From positions 138,153-202,152 of the forward strand of contig NZ_JAXHLU010000013.1 of the NCBI RefSeq assembly GCF_034521915.1: a stretch of DNA of 64,000 nt, given 5' to 3'. Made by a program: the position numbers and the translations under genes. Positions 18,984 to 30,208 of this stretch are shown piece after piece. The notes under the pieces were generated by a model that was not told the DNA's origin, made no database searches, and saw nothing but the letters and a program-made list of their open reading frames with translations. This DNA is from Fodinibius sp034521915. GTDB taxonomy: Bacteria; Bacteroidota; Rhodothermia; Balneolales; Balneolaceae. Position 1 is the first letter of the stretch, and each line of letters begins with the position of its first letter.

Positions 18984-19748
18984 TTATTTGATAAAATCGT
19001 TGAATGCCGCAAAGTATCCCTCAAAATGGCCAGTGTCGTATCGCTGAAGCTGACCGGGCATCGGCATCCCCAACACAGACTTCCCTTCTTTTATCAGTTG
19101 GCGGATGGCAGGTGTTAACTGCAGCTCTCCGCCGGCATCAGTAGAAATATGCTGGAGGGCATCAAAAATTGTGGCGTCCAGTACATACCGGCAGGTTGAT
19201 GCCCAACGGCTGGATGTTTCTCCGCTTGTGGGTTTCTCGATAATATCAGCAAGCTTACCAAAGCGTTGCCTAGCTATGCCGGGCTCCTCGAAAACGACCA
19301 CACCACGTGAGGATACTTCGGCTTTGGGAATCCGATACGTGGACAGTACCGCCGCCGCTTGGTTTTGCTGTTTTAACGCCATCAGCTCTTTCAGATGATC
19401 TGATCGGCCCGCACCGCGAACCGGCGCATCAGAAAAAACAACTGCAAACGATTCATCACCAATAAAATTATTGGCCTTCAAAATCGCCTCACCCGGCCCT
19501 GAGGCGGAATTATCTTCTACCAATTGAATGCCGGGCTTGTCCCCAAAATAGTTGAAAATAGCGCTATGCTCGGTCCGTGCTACAATTACAATTTCACAAA
19601 TACCGGCTGCGTTCAGCTCATCCAGAATATGCTGTAATACCGGCTTTTTACCAAGCGGCAACATAGGCTTGGGCAAATAATCACTGATGGGTTGCATACG
19701 AGTTCCCAGACCAGCGGCGGGAATTATGGCTTTCGAAATGTTGCTCAT
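18984..19748 (-). CDS. GalU/RfbA-like sugar-phosphate nucleotidyltransferase
   Basis: 254 aa. The N-terminal IIPAAGLGTRMQPISDYLPK with PKPMLPLGKKPVLQHIL is the nucleotide-binding signature of the UTP-glucose-1-phosphate uridylyltransferase and glucose-1-phosphate thymidylyltransferase family. FSDAP near residue 107 replaces the usual GD(N/E) metal site region. C-terminal LGMPMPGQLQRYDTGHFEGY matches GalU (HDTGN-type). It makes an activated sugar such as UDP-glucose for envelope polysaccharide. Start at ATG 19,748; an adjacent GTG would add one residue. Confidence 0.8.
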   Translation of the reverse strand: MSNISKAIIPAAGLGTRMQPISDYLPKPMLPLGKKPVLQHILDELNAAGICEIVIVARTEHSAIFNYFGDKPGIQLVEDNSASGPGEAILKANNFIGDESFAVVFSDAPVRGAGRSDHLKELMALKQQNQAAAVLSTYRIPKAEVSSRGVVVFEEPGIARQRFGKLADIIEKPTSGETSSRWASTCRYVLDATIFDALQHISTDAGGELQLTPAIRQLIKEGKSVLGMPMPGQLQRYDTGHFEGYFAAFNDFIK

Positions 19749-19929
19749 CACTATGGTATTTATATATTTTGCGTTAAGTTCTGGAATGCAGGTAACCAGT
19801 TATTTGCTATTTAAGTTGTAAAGGAATTACCGGAAAGCTCAATTACTTTTTGCTACGCAAAATAGCAATAAGTCGTTGGTAGCTCGTTACATTCTAATAA
19901 CGGTATAGATTAATAAATACCAGGCCGGG

Positions 19930-20867
19930 AATTTCAAAAATGATCTCAGAGCCGGACTACCCACTCCAATTTTACCGTCATTGTCAACGGTTCCCATCTG
20001 GCAACTTCTGTCCACCGTGCTTGCAATTGCATTCTTAAGCTTTACCCAGTCGATAGCACTGGCCAAAACGATAGTTCGCCCCATCCCCAACTACAAGATC
20101 GATTCAAATCAAGGATTGTTCAGTATTAGACTTACAAATACGGTCGAATCGATTTTAAGGCCTGTCCCGTTGCCGGCATTTTCGCCTATCGCAGATAATG
20201 ATGAAAATAGAGCCAAGAGCAGTATCTCACTTCTGATAAGTGCGGCAATAGTAGCTACTCACCGATGCTATTTTTAATACCATTGATCTACTATTTGCCA
20301 AAAACTGTCTTGCCCGCAATTACCATCACCACTGTGCCGGAACTAGTTGAGTTGGTCTAGCACCATTTCTATGGAATGTTCGTACTCGTGAATTCATCCT
20401 ATTAATAGTCACCTTTACTGCTACCCTGACATTGGGGATCCTTAAAGATATTGGTATCGGAGTACTAATTTCGCTTAGCATTGTCATCCACCGCAGTAAT
20501 TATCCTAATAGTGTGATGTTGAGCCGAATCCCCGGCACCGATCACTTTTGATAACTTCAATGCCACCCCCGAAGCAATTACCCAAACCCACGCAATTATC
20601 GTGCGGATTGCCGCCTTACTTTATTTTACCAACATCCTCTATCTAAAAAATAAACTAGAACAGCTCGAAATTAAAAGTGATAAGAATATCGATCAGGTTA
20701 TTATTGATGCGATCGATATAAATGATGTGGATGCCAGCGCACTGGACTGGCATATGTTATTGGCAATCATCAATTTCACCTGGATATCCCGCGAGCCGTT
20801 GACAGCCTGGATAATCAACAAGAGGAAGCCTCACACCTGGCTTAACCATTTGCCCTCAATTTTATAG
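19930..20867 (+). pseudogene. Decayed SulP-family sulfate permease with STAS domain
   Basis: Several short frames together resemble a SulP transporter: LPSLSTVPIWQLLSTVLAIA, then SIALAKTIVRPIPNYKIDSN, NDENRAKSSISLLISAAIVA, a hydrophobic middle in a third frame, and a C-terminal STAS-like segment with ALLYFTNILYLKNKLEQLE and QVIIDAIDINDVDASAL. The N-terminal half is missing and at least three frameshifts and in-frame stops are present. This is heavier damage than the single indels in neighbouring genes, so true decay is likely. Sulfate or bicarbonate uptake would have been the role. Confidence 0.72.
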
Positions 20868-20990
20868 TACAAGCTAAAATTTTTCTGGAAAATTCCTTAT
20901 TTTCGGTGACTACTCTGGATAACACATGATACATATTCTTAGAAACACTATTTTTGAGACTCCTCAAGCTATCCGGCACTCATTTTATTA

Positions 20991-21002
20991 GCACTTAAGT
21001 GC
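20991..21002. promoter_or_regulatory. Perfect 12-bp palindrome upstream of mnmG
   Basis: GCACTTAAGTGC is fully symmetric and lies 25 bp before the mnmG start. Possibly a regulator site; the protein is unknown. Confidence 0.35.
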
Positions 21003-21027
21003 AATAAAAACAAATACTTAGATCGTA

Positions 21028-22917
21028 ATGAAATCCCTTTACCCCGATTATGATGTCATCGTCGTAGGCGCCGGCCATGCCGGCAGTGAAGCTGCAGGTG
21101 CTGCCTCCGGAATTGGCGCAAAAACACTTTTAATCACGATGGACCTCGACTCCATTGCAAAAATGTCCTGCAATCCTGCAATTGGCGGTATTGCCAAAGG
21201 ACAGCTGGTGCGAGAAATTGATGCGCTTGGTGGACTAATGGGTACGGTTGCTGACAAATCGGGTCTGCAATTTCGAGTATTAAATACCAGCAAGGGCCCA
21301 GCCATGTGGAGTCCGCGCTGCCAGAGCGACCGTGCATTATACAGTAAAACAATGCGCCAAGAGCTTGAGAAGAAAGAGAATCTTCACTTTCGGCAAGATA
21401 ATGTCGTTGATGTATTAACCACTGAGGATGGGAAACGCGCCACCGGCGTCCGCACCAAAACCGGTCAGGAGTTTAAAGCTGATGCCGTTATCCTCACTAC
21501 CGGTACTTTTGGCAACGGACTCATCCATATTGGGGAAACCAACTTTGGGGGTGGTCGTTCTGGAGAGCGCGCATCCATTGGTATTTCAGCAGCCCTTGAA
21601 GATCTTGGATTTGAAGTGGGTCGACTAAAAACCGGAACCCCTCCCCGTATCGATGGACGATCCATTAATTATGAGAAACTAGAGGTACAGTATGGGGATG
21701 AAGAACCGCATGCATTTTCGTTCATGACCGACTTCCTGCCCACCCGGGAAGAACAAATGACCTGCTGGATTGGCAACACAAATGAGGAGGTTCACGATAT
21801 GCTCCGCTCCGGATTTGATCGAAGCCCCATGTTCAATGGCACGATCGACTCTACCGGGCCACGTTATTGCCCCAGTATTGAAGATAAAATTAATCGCTTT
21901 TCTGATCAGGACAGCCACCAACTTTTTCTCGAGCCCGAAGGATGGGATACCTACGAAATGTACCTCAACGGATTTTCTACCTCCCTTCCCGAAGATGTAC
22001 AATACAAAGCATTACGTACTATCCCAGGTTTTGAAGAAGCCATTATGCTGCGCCCGGGCTATGCTATTGAGTACGACTACTTTCCTCCCTATCAAATCCG
22101 CCGCAGTATGGAGACTAAAATCACCGACGGGCTTTTCTTTGCCGGACAAATTAACGGAACAACCGGCTACGAAGAAGCCGCATGCCAGGGACTAATGGCC
22201 GGCATTAATGCTGCAAGACAATCACAAGGGAAAGATGAATTTATACTAAAGCGATCCGAAGCATATATCGGGGTACTCATTGATGACCTGATCACCAAAG
22301 GTACCGAAGAGCCATATCGTATGTTTACTTCTCGTGCAGAACACCGCATCCTGCTTCGCCAAGATAACGCTGATCTCCGCCTTACCGAACTCGGTCATAA
22401 GATTGGACTTGCCTCTGATGAACGCTATGAGCAGTACCAAGAAAAGAATAAGTCCATCGATAAAATCCACGATCTCTTTGCCGACTATACCGTTTACCCC
22501 GAAAAGATGGATCCTATGCTCGAAGAAAACGGCACCTCAACTCTCAACCAACCCGTTAAGGCAAAGACGTTAATTCCGCGTCCCGAGCTTTCAATATTTA
22601 ATATTCTTGAAGCCGATCCCGAACTCAAAGAGAAAGCCCTGGACATAACCACCGACGAGCTCGTCTTTGAACAAGTAGAAATTCAGATCAAATATTCCGG
22701 CTATATTGAGAAAGAGTTTGAGATGGTTGAGGAAATGAAAAAGCAAGAAGACACCGTCATCCCCGAAGAGCTTAACTACGATAAAATTCAAAGCCTTTCC
22801 TCCGAAGGGAAAGAAAAAATGGACAAAGTGCGTCCCGAAACACTTGGTCAGGCCAGCCGAATTAGTGGCGTCACCCCAAGTGATATCTCTGTGCTAATGG
22901 TTTATTTAAATAACTAA
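21028..22917 (+). CDS. mnmG: tRNA uridine-5-carboxymethylaminomethyl modification enzyme MnmG
   Basis: 629 aa FAD protein that, with MnmE, modifies U34 of tRNAs. Complete: N-terminal GAGHAGSEAAGAASGIGAK (dinucleotide fold), CNPAIGGIAKGQLVREIDAL, GTFGNGLIHIGE, TGTPPRIDGRS, LFFAGQINGTTGYEEAA and the C-terminal ASRISGVTPSDISVLMVYL. Full length for the family and undamaged, in contrast to its neighbours. Followed by rsmG, the usual pair near the replication origin. Confidence 0.97.
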   Translation: MKSLYPDYDVIVVGAGHAGSEAAGAASGIGAKTLLITMDLDSIAKMSCNPAIGGIAKGQLVREIDALGGLMGTVADKSGLQFRVLNTSKGPAMWSPRCQSDRALYSKTMRQELEKKENLHFRQDNVVDVLTTEDGKRATGVRTKTGQEFKADAVILTTGTFGNGLIHIGETNFGGGRSGERASIGISAALEDLGFEVGRLKTGTPPRIDGRSINYEKLEVQYGDEEPHAFSFMTDFLPTREEQMTCWIGNTNEEVHDMLRSGFDRSPMFNGTIDSTGPRYCPSIEDKINRFSDQDSHQLFLEPEGWDTYEMYLNGFSTSLPEDVQYKALRTIPGFEEAIMLRPGYAIEYDYFPPYQIRRSMETKITDGLFFAGQINGTTGYEEAACQGLMAGINAARQSQGKDEFILKRSEAYIGVLIDDLITKGTEEPYRMFTSRAEHRILLRQDNADLRLTELGHKIGLASDERYEQYQEKNKSIDKIHDLFADYTVYPEKMDPMLEENGTSTLNQPVKAKTLIPRPELSIFNILEADPELKEKALDITTDELVFEQVEIQIKYSGYIEKEFEMVEEMKKQEDTVIPEELNYDKIQSLSSEGKEKMDKVRPETLGQASRISGVTPSDISVLMVYLNN

Positions 22918-22933
22918 CACTCAACTAAGCCTA

Positions 22934-22949
22934 CGTTTCACGTGGAACA
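22934..22949. other. parS-like ParB-binding site 1
   Basis: CGTTTCACGTGGAACA, matching the widely conserved parS palindrome TGTTTCACGTGAAACA at 14 of 16 positions. It overlaps the GTG start of rsmG. Confidence 0.75.
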
Positions 22950-23578
22950 TCGAAATATTAAAACACAGAACGTTTCACGTGGAACATTTGATCATGCAGA
23001 TCAACTCATTGGCAAACACAGAAGCCAACTACAAAACTATCTCGATCAACTTCTCTGGTGGAACAAGCGAGTTAATCTTGTGAGTCGGGATGTTTCACGT
23101 GAAACAGTATGGAAGCATATTCAGCATTCATTACTATTATCAGCGTTTAAAAGCTTTGGATCAGCAGAAATAATTGTTGATGCCGGTACCGGAGGCGGGC
23201 TTCCGGGCATTCCGCTGGCGATCACCCACCCCGATAAGCACATTATTTTAAACGATCTCGTTACAAAAAAGTGCTTGGCTATAAAGCAAATAGCAAAAAA
23301 AATGGGGCTTAACAATATTGGTATTGTTGATGGATCCATCGAGGATTTTAGATACGACGAACCGTTCCTTCTTATTTCTAAGCACGCCTTTAAAATAAAT
23401 CAGCTTTACAAGATCGACCGCCTCCCTCCCATGGTCGACGATGGTGTTCTACAAAGGAACTGATTTTTTCAATGAGCTCGAAGGACTACCCTCTTCATTT
23501 GAGCTTGAAAAGCATGAGTTATCCGAAGGGTCCCAGTTTTTCCAAGGTAAAGCTCTCGTATTCGCTCACCGAAGCTAG
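22942..23578 (+). CDS. rsmG: 16S rRNA m7G527 methyltransferase RsmG, frameshifted
   Basis: GTG start 24 bp after mnmG. The first frame has LVSRDVSRETVWKHIQHSLL and IIVDAGTGGGLPGIPLAI (SAM motif). Near 23,440 the frame changes and the protein finishes as VFYKGTDFFNELEGL to VFAHRS at 23,578, giving about 210 aa, normal for RsmG. It methylates G527 of 16S rRNA using SAM. The gene carries three parS sites in its 5' part. A single indel suggests a sequencing error. Confidence 0.88.
22971..22986. other. parS-like ParB-binding site 2
   Basis: A second copy of CGTTTCACGTGGAACA, 37 bp after the first and inside the 5' end of rsmG. Confidence 0.78.
23091..23106. other. parS site 3, perfect consensus
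   Basis: TGTTTCACGTGAAACA matches the parS consensus at all 16 positions. It lies inside the rsmG reading frame (encoding DVSRET). ParB binds such sites to load SMC and segregate chromosome origins; no parA or parB gene is in this window. Confidence 0.9.
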
Positions 23579-23723
23579 CTATCCCCCCCCAATCTGCAAT
23601 CAAGCTTTTACGGCTTCGCTTAGAACAGTTGGTAAATTAATTTATCTTTGTACCCTTTATACAGAAGCCTAAATCACAATAATTGAATATTTAGTATATC
23701 GATGAATAGCTTCTGAGCGCCGC

Positions 23724-24655
23724 ATGAAGCTTATCCTGATGCTTCAGCAAGCCAACCAGCGTATTACGGTAGACAAAATTGCTGAAAATTTTGATATCAG
23801 TCGCCGTACCGTATTCCGTGACTTTAATGCTCTTTCAGAAATGAACGTGCCGGTTACTCACGACCGATACAATGGATACGGTATTGTGCGTGGGTATAAA
23901 ATTCCGCCCCTCATGTTCACCTCTAAAGAGTTAGCCACAGTTATGGTGGGACTCAACTTTGTTAAATCCCAGGTTGATAAAAAGCTTATCGAGGATGCCA
24001 AAGGGGTAGAATTAAAAATCAAAGAGGTTGTTCCCGAGGACTTACTGGACTTTATGGAATCCCTGGAAGAGCGAACCGTGGTGGATCCCTATCTAAATTT
24101 TGGGGCCGAAAAAATGGAGGGCGGCGACTGGTATGTGATAAGCAACGCAATCTCGGACAATAAATCCATCAAGTTTAATTACCGATCGAAATCGAGAGGA
24201 AGAAATCAACCTCCCGAAAAATTGATCCCTACATTCTCGTTTTTTATCGGGATCACTGGAATGTGATCGGGTACTCACACAAAAGAGATGACGAACGCAA
24301 CTTTTTGCTTGATCGCATGTCAAAAATACAAATTTTGGACGAAGATTTTGTCCCATATGGCAAAATTGACGTAGAAGGCCTAATTTTCCGATCTGACGGG
24401 AGTTCGCAAAAAGTAATAGTAGATGTATCTGAATCGACATTGAAACGATTTCAGGCCAATCTGCCGGCTAATATATTAAAGAAAAACAAAATAAAACCTA
24501 ATTTATTTCGGATAGAGTTTATGTTTGATAATATGGACTTTATCAATAAATGGTTACTTCAATTCCCAAAAGATGTTGAAATCATTTCTCCAGATATTTT
24601 AATTGAAAAAAGAAGTGATTTACTACATGAAATGATAGATAAGCAAAATAATTAA
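23724..24655 (+). CDS. WYL-domain (YafY-like) transcriptional regulator, frameshifted
   Basis: Two frames joined near 24,240 give about 310 aa. The N-terminus is a DeoR-like helix-turn-helix (MLQQANQRITVDKIAENF, then ISRRTVFRDFNALSE). The second part is a WYL domain and its C-terminal extension (RDHWNVIGYSHKRDDERNFL, then ERRSDLLHEMI-like end). WYL proteins often sense nucleotides or regulate stress and defence genes. Its target is unknown; it precedes ldh by 8 bp, so both may be cotranscribed. Confidence 0.78.
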
Positions 24656-24663
24656 ATACAATA

Positions 24664-25616
24664 ATGAACAAACAATCTATTGGTATCGTAGGTACCGGCA
24701 ACGTTGGAGTGGCTGCTGCTTATGCCCTCTTTAATCAGCGACTAGCCAGTGAAATTATTCTGGTAGATAAGGATAAGAAACGTGCCGAAGGTGAGGCCAT
24801 GGATCTGATGCATGGGCAGTTGCTCGTCGGAAATGTTAATGTAGAATCCGGTGACTATAGCGATCTCTCAGATGCACAGGTTATTGTGATATCGGCCGGT
24901 ATTAGCCAGGGCTCTTCCAGCGATAGTCGGCTCGACCTTTTAAATAAAAATGTAGAGGTCTTTCGAGAAATTATTGCCGAAATTGATAAGCATGCCCCAG
25001 AAGCTATTCTCGTAATCGCCACCAATCCTGTTGATATATTAACATATGTAACCCAGCAAGTTAGCCGTCGATCGGCAGCAAGGCTCATCGGTACCGGTAC
25101 CCTTTTGGATACAGCACGGTTTCGTTCACTCCTCGGAAAGTACTACGGCGTAGATCCCAAATCGGTACACGCCTATATTCTTGGTGAACACGGGGATTCG
25201 GAGGTGCCGATCTGGAGCCAAGCTGCTATTGGCGGCAACCCATTGCAAGGCAACGAGATATTGGGCCAATCGTTTGAGGAATCTAAAATGAATGCCCTGT
25301 TTGAGCAGACAATAATGCTGCTTATCACATAATCGACCGGAAAGGATATACCAATACCGCCATTGGTGTTGTCATCACGCGTATAGTTCGCGCCATTCTT
25401 GACAATGAAAGTAACGTCTTGCCGGTCAGCGTTAATACTAGGGGCAACTATGGCATCAACAATGTTTGCCTGAGCTTACCCTGCGCTATCGGTATAGGCG
25501 GGGTGAAGGGGCATATTATACCTGATATTACAGATACCGAAAAACAGCAGCTGCAGAAGTCGGGCGCGGTACTGCAAGAGCAGATCCAAAAGCTTAATAT
25601 CAGCCAGGAATCTTAA
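24664..25616 (+). CDS. ldh: L-lactate dehydrogenase, frameshifted near the C-terminus
   Basis: About 317 aa across two frames. The NAD site GIVGTGNVGVAAAYAL, the substrate loop region, TNPVDILTYVTQ, TGTLLDTARFRSLLG and the catalytic His in GEHGDSEVP identify LDH rather than malate dehydrogenase. Near 25,315 the frame changes; the tail continues IIDRKGYTNTAIGVVITRIV and ends at 25,616. It interconverts pyruvate and lactate. A bidirectional terminator follows, shared with gyrA. Confidence 0.85.
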
Positions 25617-25636
25617 ACTCTCAAAGTTAGCTTAAA

Positions 25637-28157
25637 TTAAAAAAGCCCGGCAGAGTAATTCACTCTGCCGGGCTTCTTCGATATGATCTTATTTGAAGCT
25701 AGACCGTTTGCGTCCTCTTCTTCGTTAACAACACGGGTTACCGCACCAATTTTACCATCGGTATCGAGGCGCATAATACGAACCCCCTGGGTATTACGTC
25801 CCATGGTTCGAATATCACCGCAATTCATGCGGATAACTTTACCACCTTCAGTAATTACCATCAGATCGTCGATGTCTGAGACTTCTTTCAGTGCAATAAG
25901 ATCACCGGTTTTCTTGGTTACCTTGAGGGTAATTACCCCTTTGCCACCGCGACTTTGCTCGCGATAATCTTCTACTTTCGAGCGTTTGCCGTAGCCGTTT
26001 TCAGAAATCGCAAGTACCGTTGCTTCGTGGGTATTTTTAAGTACAACCATGTCAACGAGTTCATTATCGTCTCCAAGCTGCATACCCTTGACTCCTGAGG
26101 TGTTTCGACCCATATCGCGAACTTCATCCTCGTGGAATCGAATTGCGCGACCTTTGCGGTTAGCCAAGATAACATTACTCTTTCCATTGGTCAGTGAGGC
26201 TTCGAGCAGTGAATCATCGTCATCGATATTGATTGCAATAATACCGTCGCGACGGGGACGACTGTAAGCTTCCAGCGTCGTCTTTTTAACCTTACCGTTC
26301 TTGGTTGACATAATGATGTAATTGTTATTGATATACTCCTCATCGTCCAGTGTCTCTACCGGTACAAATGTCTTAATGGAGTCATCTTTATCAATGTCAA
26401 TAAGATTGACGATTGCTCGTCCACGAGCGGTTCGAGAGGTTTCGGGAATTTCATACACTTTCAACCAGTAGCACTGCCCCTTCTCAGTAAAGAAGAGAAT
26501 GTAATTGTGGTTGGTGGCCACAAACAGATGTTCAACATATTCGTCATCTTTGGTATTTGTGCCTTTCATTCCCTTACCGCCCCGTTTTTGTCGGCGATAA
26601 CCACTGACGGGCATTCGCTTAATAAAGCCTTTATTGGAGATCGTAATCACCACATCTTCATCGGCGATCATGTCCTCAACGCTGAAGTCATCAGCTGAGT
26701 GTACAATCTGCGTACGACGAGAATCACCGTAACGGCTCTTAATCTCTAGCAGCTCGTCTTTGATAATTTCTTTCTGTCGATCACGATTCCAAAGGATCTC
26801 TCGGAATTCAGCAATTTTTTCAGCAATATCGTTGTATTCGAGCTCAATCTTATCGCGCTCGAGTCCGGTAAGTTTCTGCAGACGCATATCCAGAATAGCT
26901 TTTGCCTGGAGATCGGTAAGCGCAAACTGCCTGCGAAGCGCCTTGTTGGCTTCGTCCGGACTGTTGGATGCGCGAATCGTTTTAATAACTTCATCGAGAT
27001 CATCAAGAGCAATCTTAAGTCCCTCGAGAATATGAGCACGCGCTTCGGCCTGATCCAGATCGTAAAGCGTACGGCGAATTATCACCTCAACGCGGTGCTC
27101 AACATAGTGATAGATAAGCTCCTTCAGTGGCATCACCTTGGGTCGGCCTTTAACCAGCGCCAAGCTAATCACACCAAAAGTGGTCTGCATCTGCGTATAT
27201 TTGTACAGCTGATTAAGCACAATGCCGGTATTGGCATTCTGCTTACACACAACTACAATACGCATCCCATCACGGTCCGACTCATCGCGGATCTCGGAAA
27301 TATCCTCAATCTTCTCGTTTTGCGTGAGTCGCGCAATTTTTTTCACCAGCGTTGTTTTGTTTACCTGATACGGAATCTCGGTAATCACAATCTGCTCGCG
27401 ACTACGACGAAGTTCCTCCGTAGTGCACCGTGCACGCAGCGTAATTTTACCGCGTCCCGTTTCGTAGGCTTTCTTTACGCCATCATAACCATAAATAATA
27501 CCGCCGGTCGGGAAGTCCGGAGCCGGGATGTGTTCCATCAGCTCTTCGGTTTCAATATCCGGATTTTCCAGATAGGCGACAATGCCGTCGATCGTCTCAT
27601 CAAGGTTGTGGGGGGCCATATTGGTGGCCATTCCCACCGCAATACCGGAAGCGCCATTCAGCAGCAAGTTGGGAAGCATCCCCGGCAGAACCGTTGGCTC
27701 TTGCAGGGTGTCATCAAAGTTAGTTTGGAAATCAACGGTCTCTTTGTTGATGTCGGTCAAGCATCTCTTCGGCAATGCGTTCCATACGAGTTTCCGTATA
27801 ACGCATAGCAGCAGCTGAGTCGCCGTCGATGGAGCCGAAGTTTCCTTGCCCATCTACCAGCGGATAACGCAAAGAAAAGTCCTGTACCATTCGAACGATA
27901 GAATCATATACCGCTGAGTCGCCATGCGGGTGATACTTACCCAGCACCTCACCGACAATACGGGCGCTCTTCTTATAATTTCTGTTATGAAGCATCCCCA
28001 GCTCACTCATGCCGTACAGAATACGTCGGTGAACTGGCTTTAGACCATCCCGAACATCGGGCAGGGCACGAGATACAATCACCGACATCGAATAATCGAT
28101 ATAGGCCGACTGCATCTCATCTTCTATCGCTACAGGTACAATTTTATCTTTAGCCAT
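25637..28157 (-). CDS. gyrA: DNA gyrase subunit A, frameshifted
   Basis: The N-terminal frame (from 28,157) has MAKDKIVPVAIEDEMQSAYI, DGLKPVHRRILYGM and the catalytic Tyr in AAMRYTETRM; near 27,750 the frame changes and continues with NFDDTLQEPTVLPG, then the C-terminal beta-propeller with repeated GRGG/GKGV boxes such as YREQSRGGKGV. The reading frame ends inside the terminator (NYSAGLF), so a second indel near 25,690 is likely and the true end may be TAG there. Gyrase A cuts and rejoins DNA. An essential gene, so the indels are probably errors. Confidence 0.9.
25643..25675. terminator. Bidirectional Rho-independent terminator between ldh and gyrA
   Basis: AAGCCCGGCAGAGT and its exact inverse ACTCTGCCGGGCTT form a 14-bp perfect stem around AATTC, with A on the left and T on the right, so it works for both convergent genes. 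Confidence 0.92.
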
Positions 28158-28274
28158 GAATAAATCAGTACAGTGTTAAAGTTAATTGCATTTATCGATC
28201 ATAAAAGTGGTCCAGTTGAAGTGCATTACCTTACACTCATTCTTAGCACTCCCAACGGTCCACTAGGTGGATCC

Positions 28275-30208
28275 TTAAATATCAAGCGTTGCGTACTTGG
28301 CGTTGCGCTCGATGAATTCGCGACGGGGCTGCACATCAGAGCCCATTAGTCTTGAGAACAGCTTGTCGGCCGCAGCTGCATTATCAACCGTTACACGCTG
28401 CAAGGTTCTTGTTTCGGGATCCATGGTAGTCTCCCAAAGCTGTTCCGGATTCATCTCTCCAAGTCCCTTATAGCGCGATACATCAAACTTGTACCGCGAT
28501 TCTTTATGCTCTTTAATTAGCTTATCGCGGGTTTCGTCATCCCAGGCATAATCAATTTTATCTTGGCTGTTGGTGACGCGATAGAGCGGCGGCGTAGCAA
28601 TATAAATATGGCCACCTTCAATAAGAGGCTTCATATATCGGTAAAAGAAACGTCAAGCAGCAAGGTGCGAATGTGAGATCCATCCACATCAGCATCCGTC
28701 ATAATAATAATTTTGTGATAGCGGAGCTGCTCAAGATCAAAGTCTTCCTCTGAGTGGCCTACCCCGGCACCAAGTGCCGTAATCATCGCCTGAATTTCGT
28801 TGTTTTCCAGTATGCGATTGATCTTCGCTTTCTCAGTATTAAGGATCTTACCGCGCAGCGGCAGAATGGCCTGGAAGCTACGGTTTCGTCCCATCTTGGC
28901 AGATCCACCGGCCGAGTCACCCTCTACCAGATAAATTTCGCTCTGCTTGGGATCCTTAATCGAACAATCCGCCAGTTTACCGGGCAGTCCCCCTCCACTC
29001 ATCGCACTCTTGCGCTGGATGAGTTTCCGTGCTTTTTTAGCAGCCTGTCGTGCTTCGGCCGCCAAAATCACTTTCTCAAGAATTCGTTTCGCTGCCTTAG
29101 GGTTACGCTCCAGGAATTCGTTCATCTGTTCATATACAATCACCTCAACAGCACTTTGCACTTCAGAGTTACCAAGCTTGGTCTTGGTTTGACCTTCGAA
29201 CTGCGGCTCCGGAACCTTCACGCTGAGAACGGCGGTCATACCTTCGCGAAAATCACTTCCCGATACTTTAATGTCGCCCTTAATCAGGTTGTTATCCTTG
29301 GCATATTTTTTCAGTGAACGAGTGAGCGCCCGTCGAAATCCGGAGATATGCGTTCCACCTTCACGCGTATTAATATTATTAACGTATGAATGCACGTTCT
29401 GCGAGTAGCTGCCATTATATTGAATGGCAAGCTCAACCGGCACCATATCCACTTCTCCCTCAATTAGGATGGGCTCCTCCATCATGGGCTCGCGGTCTTC
29501 ATCGAGATACTGAACAAAATCCTTGACGCCGCCCTCATAATGGAAGCTATCCTGCAAATCATCCTCATCTTCGCGATCATCACGGAGATTAATCGTAATT
29601 TGTGGATTCAAAAATGCCAGCTCGCGCATGCGATCGGCAATAATATCGTACTTAAATTCGGTGGTTTGGTTAAATATCTCAGCATCAGGTGTAAAGGTAA
29701 TAGTCGTCCCGGTCTTGTCGGTTTCGCCTTTCACCTTGAGCGGCTGTACGGTCTTCCCGTACTCAAATTCCATTACATAAATTTTACCGTCACGATGGAT
29801 CTCACAATAAAAATGAGAAGAGAGGGCATTTACACAACTAACGCCTACCCCGTGCAAGCCACCCGAAACCTTGTAGGTATTTTTATCAAACTTACCACCG
29901 GCGTGCAACTTGGTAAGGACAACCTCAACAGCGGGTAATTTAATTTTAGGATGCTCATCAACCGGAATGCCGCGACCGTTGTCGGTAATAGTAATAGATC
30001 CGTCTTCATTAATTATAACATCCAGTTGGTCGCAGTGGCCTTCCATGGCCTCGTCAATGGAGTTATCAATAACTTCATTTATCAGGTGGTGAAGTCCGCG
30101 CTGACCGGTATCTCCGATATACATGGCCGGGCGTTTTCGAACGGCCTCTAAACCTTCGAGAACCTGAATATTTTCCGCCTTGTAATCTGATCCTTTCTTT
30201 TTCTCCAT
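28275..30208 (-). CDS. gyrB: DNA gyrase subunit B, frameshifted
   Basis: Start MEKKKGSDYKAENIQVLEGL; the GHKL ATPase motifs are EVIDNSIDEA, ITDNGRGIPVDEH and GGLHGVGVSCVNALS; the TOPRIM motif is LVEGDSAGGSAKMGRNR with DADVDGSHIRTLLL. Near 28,635 the frame changes, and the tail (MKPLIEGGHIYIATPPLYRV, then GDEMNPEQLWETTMDPE-like) ends at 28,275. About 645 aa in total, normal length. It powers gyrase with ATP. It lies 117 bp upstream of gyrA on the same strand. Confidence 0.92.

Noticed and set aside
20914..20922. DnaA box and oriC upstream of mnmG
   Set aside because: TCTGGATAA is a single one-mismatch match with no cluster of further boxes, so an origin cannot be supported.
27032..27808. Forward ORF of 258 codons opposite gyrA
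   Set aside because: Antisense shadow of gyrA; no recognisable domain.
28754..29317. Forward ORF of 187 codons opposite gyrB
   Set aside because: Antisense to strongly conserved gyrB codons, with low-complexity composition.
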